From NCBI GenBank assembly GCA_000710935.1, contig BAYV01000010.1, forward strand, positions 1-64,000: a DNA stretch of 64,000 nucleotides. The letters run 5' to 3'. How positions within the stretch are numbered: the stretch's first letter is position 1; every line of letters begins with the position of its first letter. Source of the stretch: Iodidimonas nitroreducens. Its GTDB lineage: Bacteria; Pseudomonadota; Alphaproteobacteria; Sphingomonadales; Rhodothalassiaceae. Positions 63,860 to 64,000 of this stretch are shown one piece after another. The notes beneath the pieces are model-generated. The model searched no databases. It saw only the letters and a program-made list of their open reading frames with translations, and was not told the DNA's origin. A program made the position numbers and the translations under genes.

Positions 63860-64000
63860 TTAAACGAGGGCGGCATCATCGATGGTCATTTCGATTTTTG
63901 GCGTCATGCCCCATTCATCGATCTTGAGCCTGCCTGCCAGATGAAAGCGCTTGCCCACGCCCCCAAGAAGGGCCGCCCCCAAATCCTGATCGGCCGCGCG
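63860..64000 (-). CDS. recJ: C-terminus of a RecJ-like single-strand exonuclease (5' part outside window)
   Basis: Forty-six codons and a TAA stop are visible; the gene enters from the right edge. The tail reads GVGKRFHLAGRLKIDEWGM then PKIEMTIDDAALV. This resembles the C-terminal OB domain of RecJ (a HxAGxLxxxxW pattern followed by a short beta strand and DDAA). The match is short, so the name is tentative. The stop codon lies within a GCCCTC/GAGGGC hairpin at 63854-63871. The IS256 copy sits 24 bases beyond the stop. Confidence 0.55.
   Translation of the reverse strand, partial: RAADQDLGAALLGGVGKRFHLAGRLKIDEWGMTPKIEMTIDDAALV

Overview
The window looks like a piece of an alphaproteobacterial chromosome of moderate to high GC content. 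The evidence is gene content and order: a two-domain cold-shock protein followed by a DUF192 protein and tRNA-Pro(TGG), a short QueF, an alphaproteobacterial-type RecX, and a serine palmitoyltransferase-based sphingolipid locus of the kind worked out in Caulobacter. I cannot name the genus from sequence alone. Apart from one IS256-family element, the window is almost entirely single-copy genes.

Layout. 1-3.4 kb, minus strand: leuC (runs off the left edge), a GT2 glycosyltransferase and an overlapping sulfotransferase. 3.6-6.9 kb: queF, hspQ, sseA, metC. 6.9-19.6 kb: a lipid locus. One minus-strand arm encodes LptF-like and LptG-like permeases, a Wzx-like flippase, a GNAT protein resembling bacterial ceramide synthase, and a DUF502 protein. 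Divergent from it lie a lipid kinase and a Tam41-like nucleotidyltransferase. Converging on these is a second minus-strand arm encoding a fatty acyl-AMP ligase, a ceramide-reductase-like SDR, an acyl carrier protein and serine palmitoyltransferase. 19.8-25 kb: class V aminotransferase, EamA transporter, recX, a zinc-independent MDR oxidoreductase and a fatty-acid desaturase. 25-27.4 kb: mocA-xdhC-coxG. 27.6-30.4 kb: cold-shock protein, DUF192 protein, tRNA-Pro, MFS transporter. 30.4-38.9 kb: copper module (copA facing away from a Cys/His/Met-rich secreted protein and cusCBA). 39-46.9 kb: an Rrf2 regulator and a sulfate-uptake operon (sbp, small protein, porin, cysT, cysW, cysA, FAD/NAD(P) protein), closed by a strong terminator. 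47-55.3 kb, minus strand: TonB receptor, GH116 glucosylceramidase-type hydrolase, universal stress protein, SulP transporter. 55.8-57.7 kb: a TcmP / three-Cys-motif pair with AT-rich flanks. 58.1-62.2 kb: thioredoxin-like protein, CcdA, P-type cation ATPase. 62.25-64 kb: tRNA-Glu, an IS256 element with an exact 8-bp target duplication and a broken transposase, then the 3' end of a gene that looks like recJ.

How the genes work together. The most coherent system is lipid metabolism. The acyl carrier protein, acyl-AMP ligase, serine palmitoyltransferase, SDR and GNAT protein can account for dihydroceramide. The lipid kinase and Tam41-like protein suggest that ceramide is phosphorylated and perhaps activated with a nucleotide to carry an anionic headgroup. 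The flippase and LptFG-like pair suggest a dedicated route out of the inner membrane. A GH116 enzyme at 50-53 kb, a desaturase at 24 kb and the glycosyltransferase/sulfotransferase pair at 1.5-3.4 kb could modify or degrade the same lipids; that link is inference. A second theme is sulfur: sulfate uptake under a probable Rrf2 regulator, mercaptopyruvate sulfurtransferase and cystathionine beta-lyase. A third is copper efflux.
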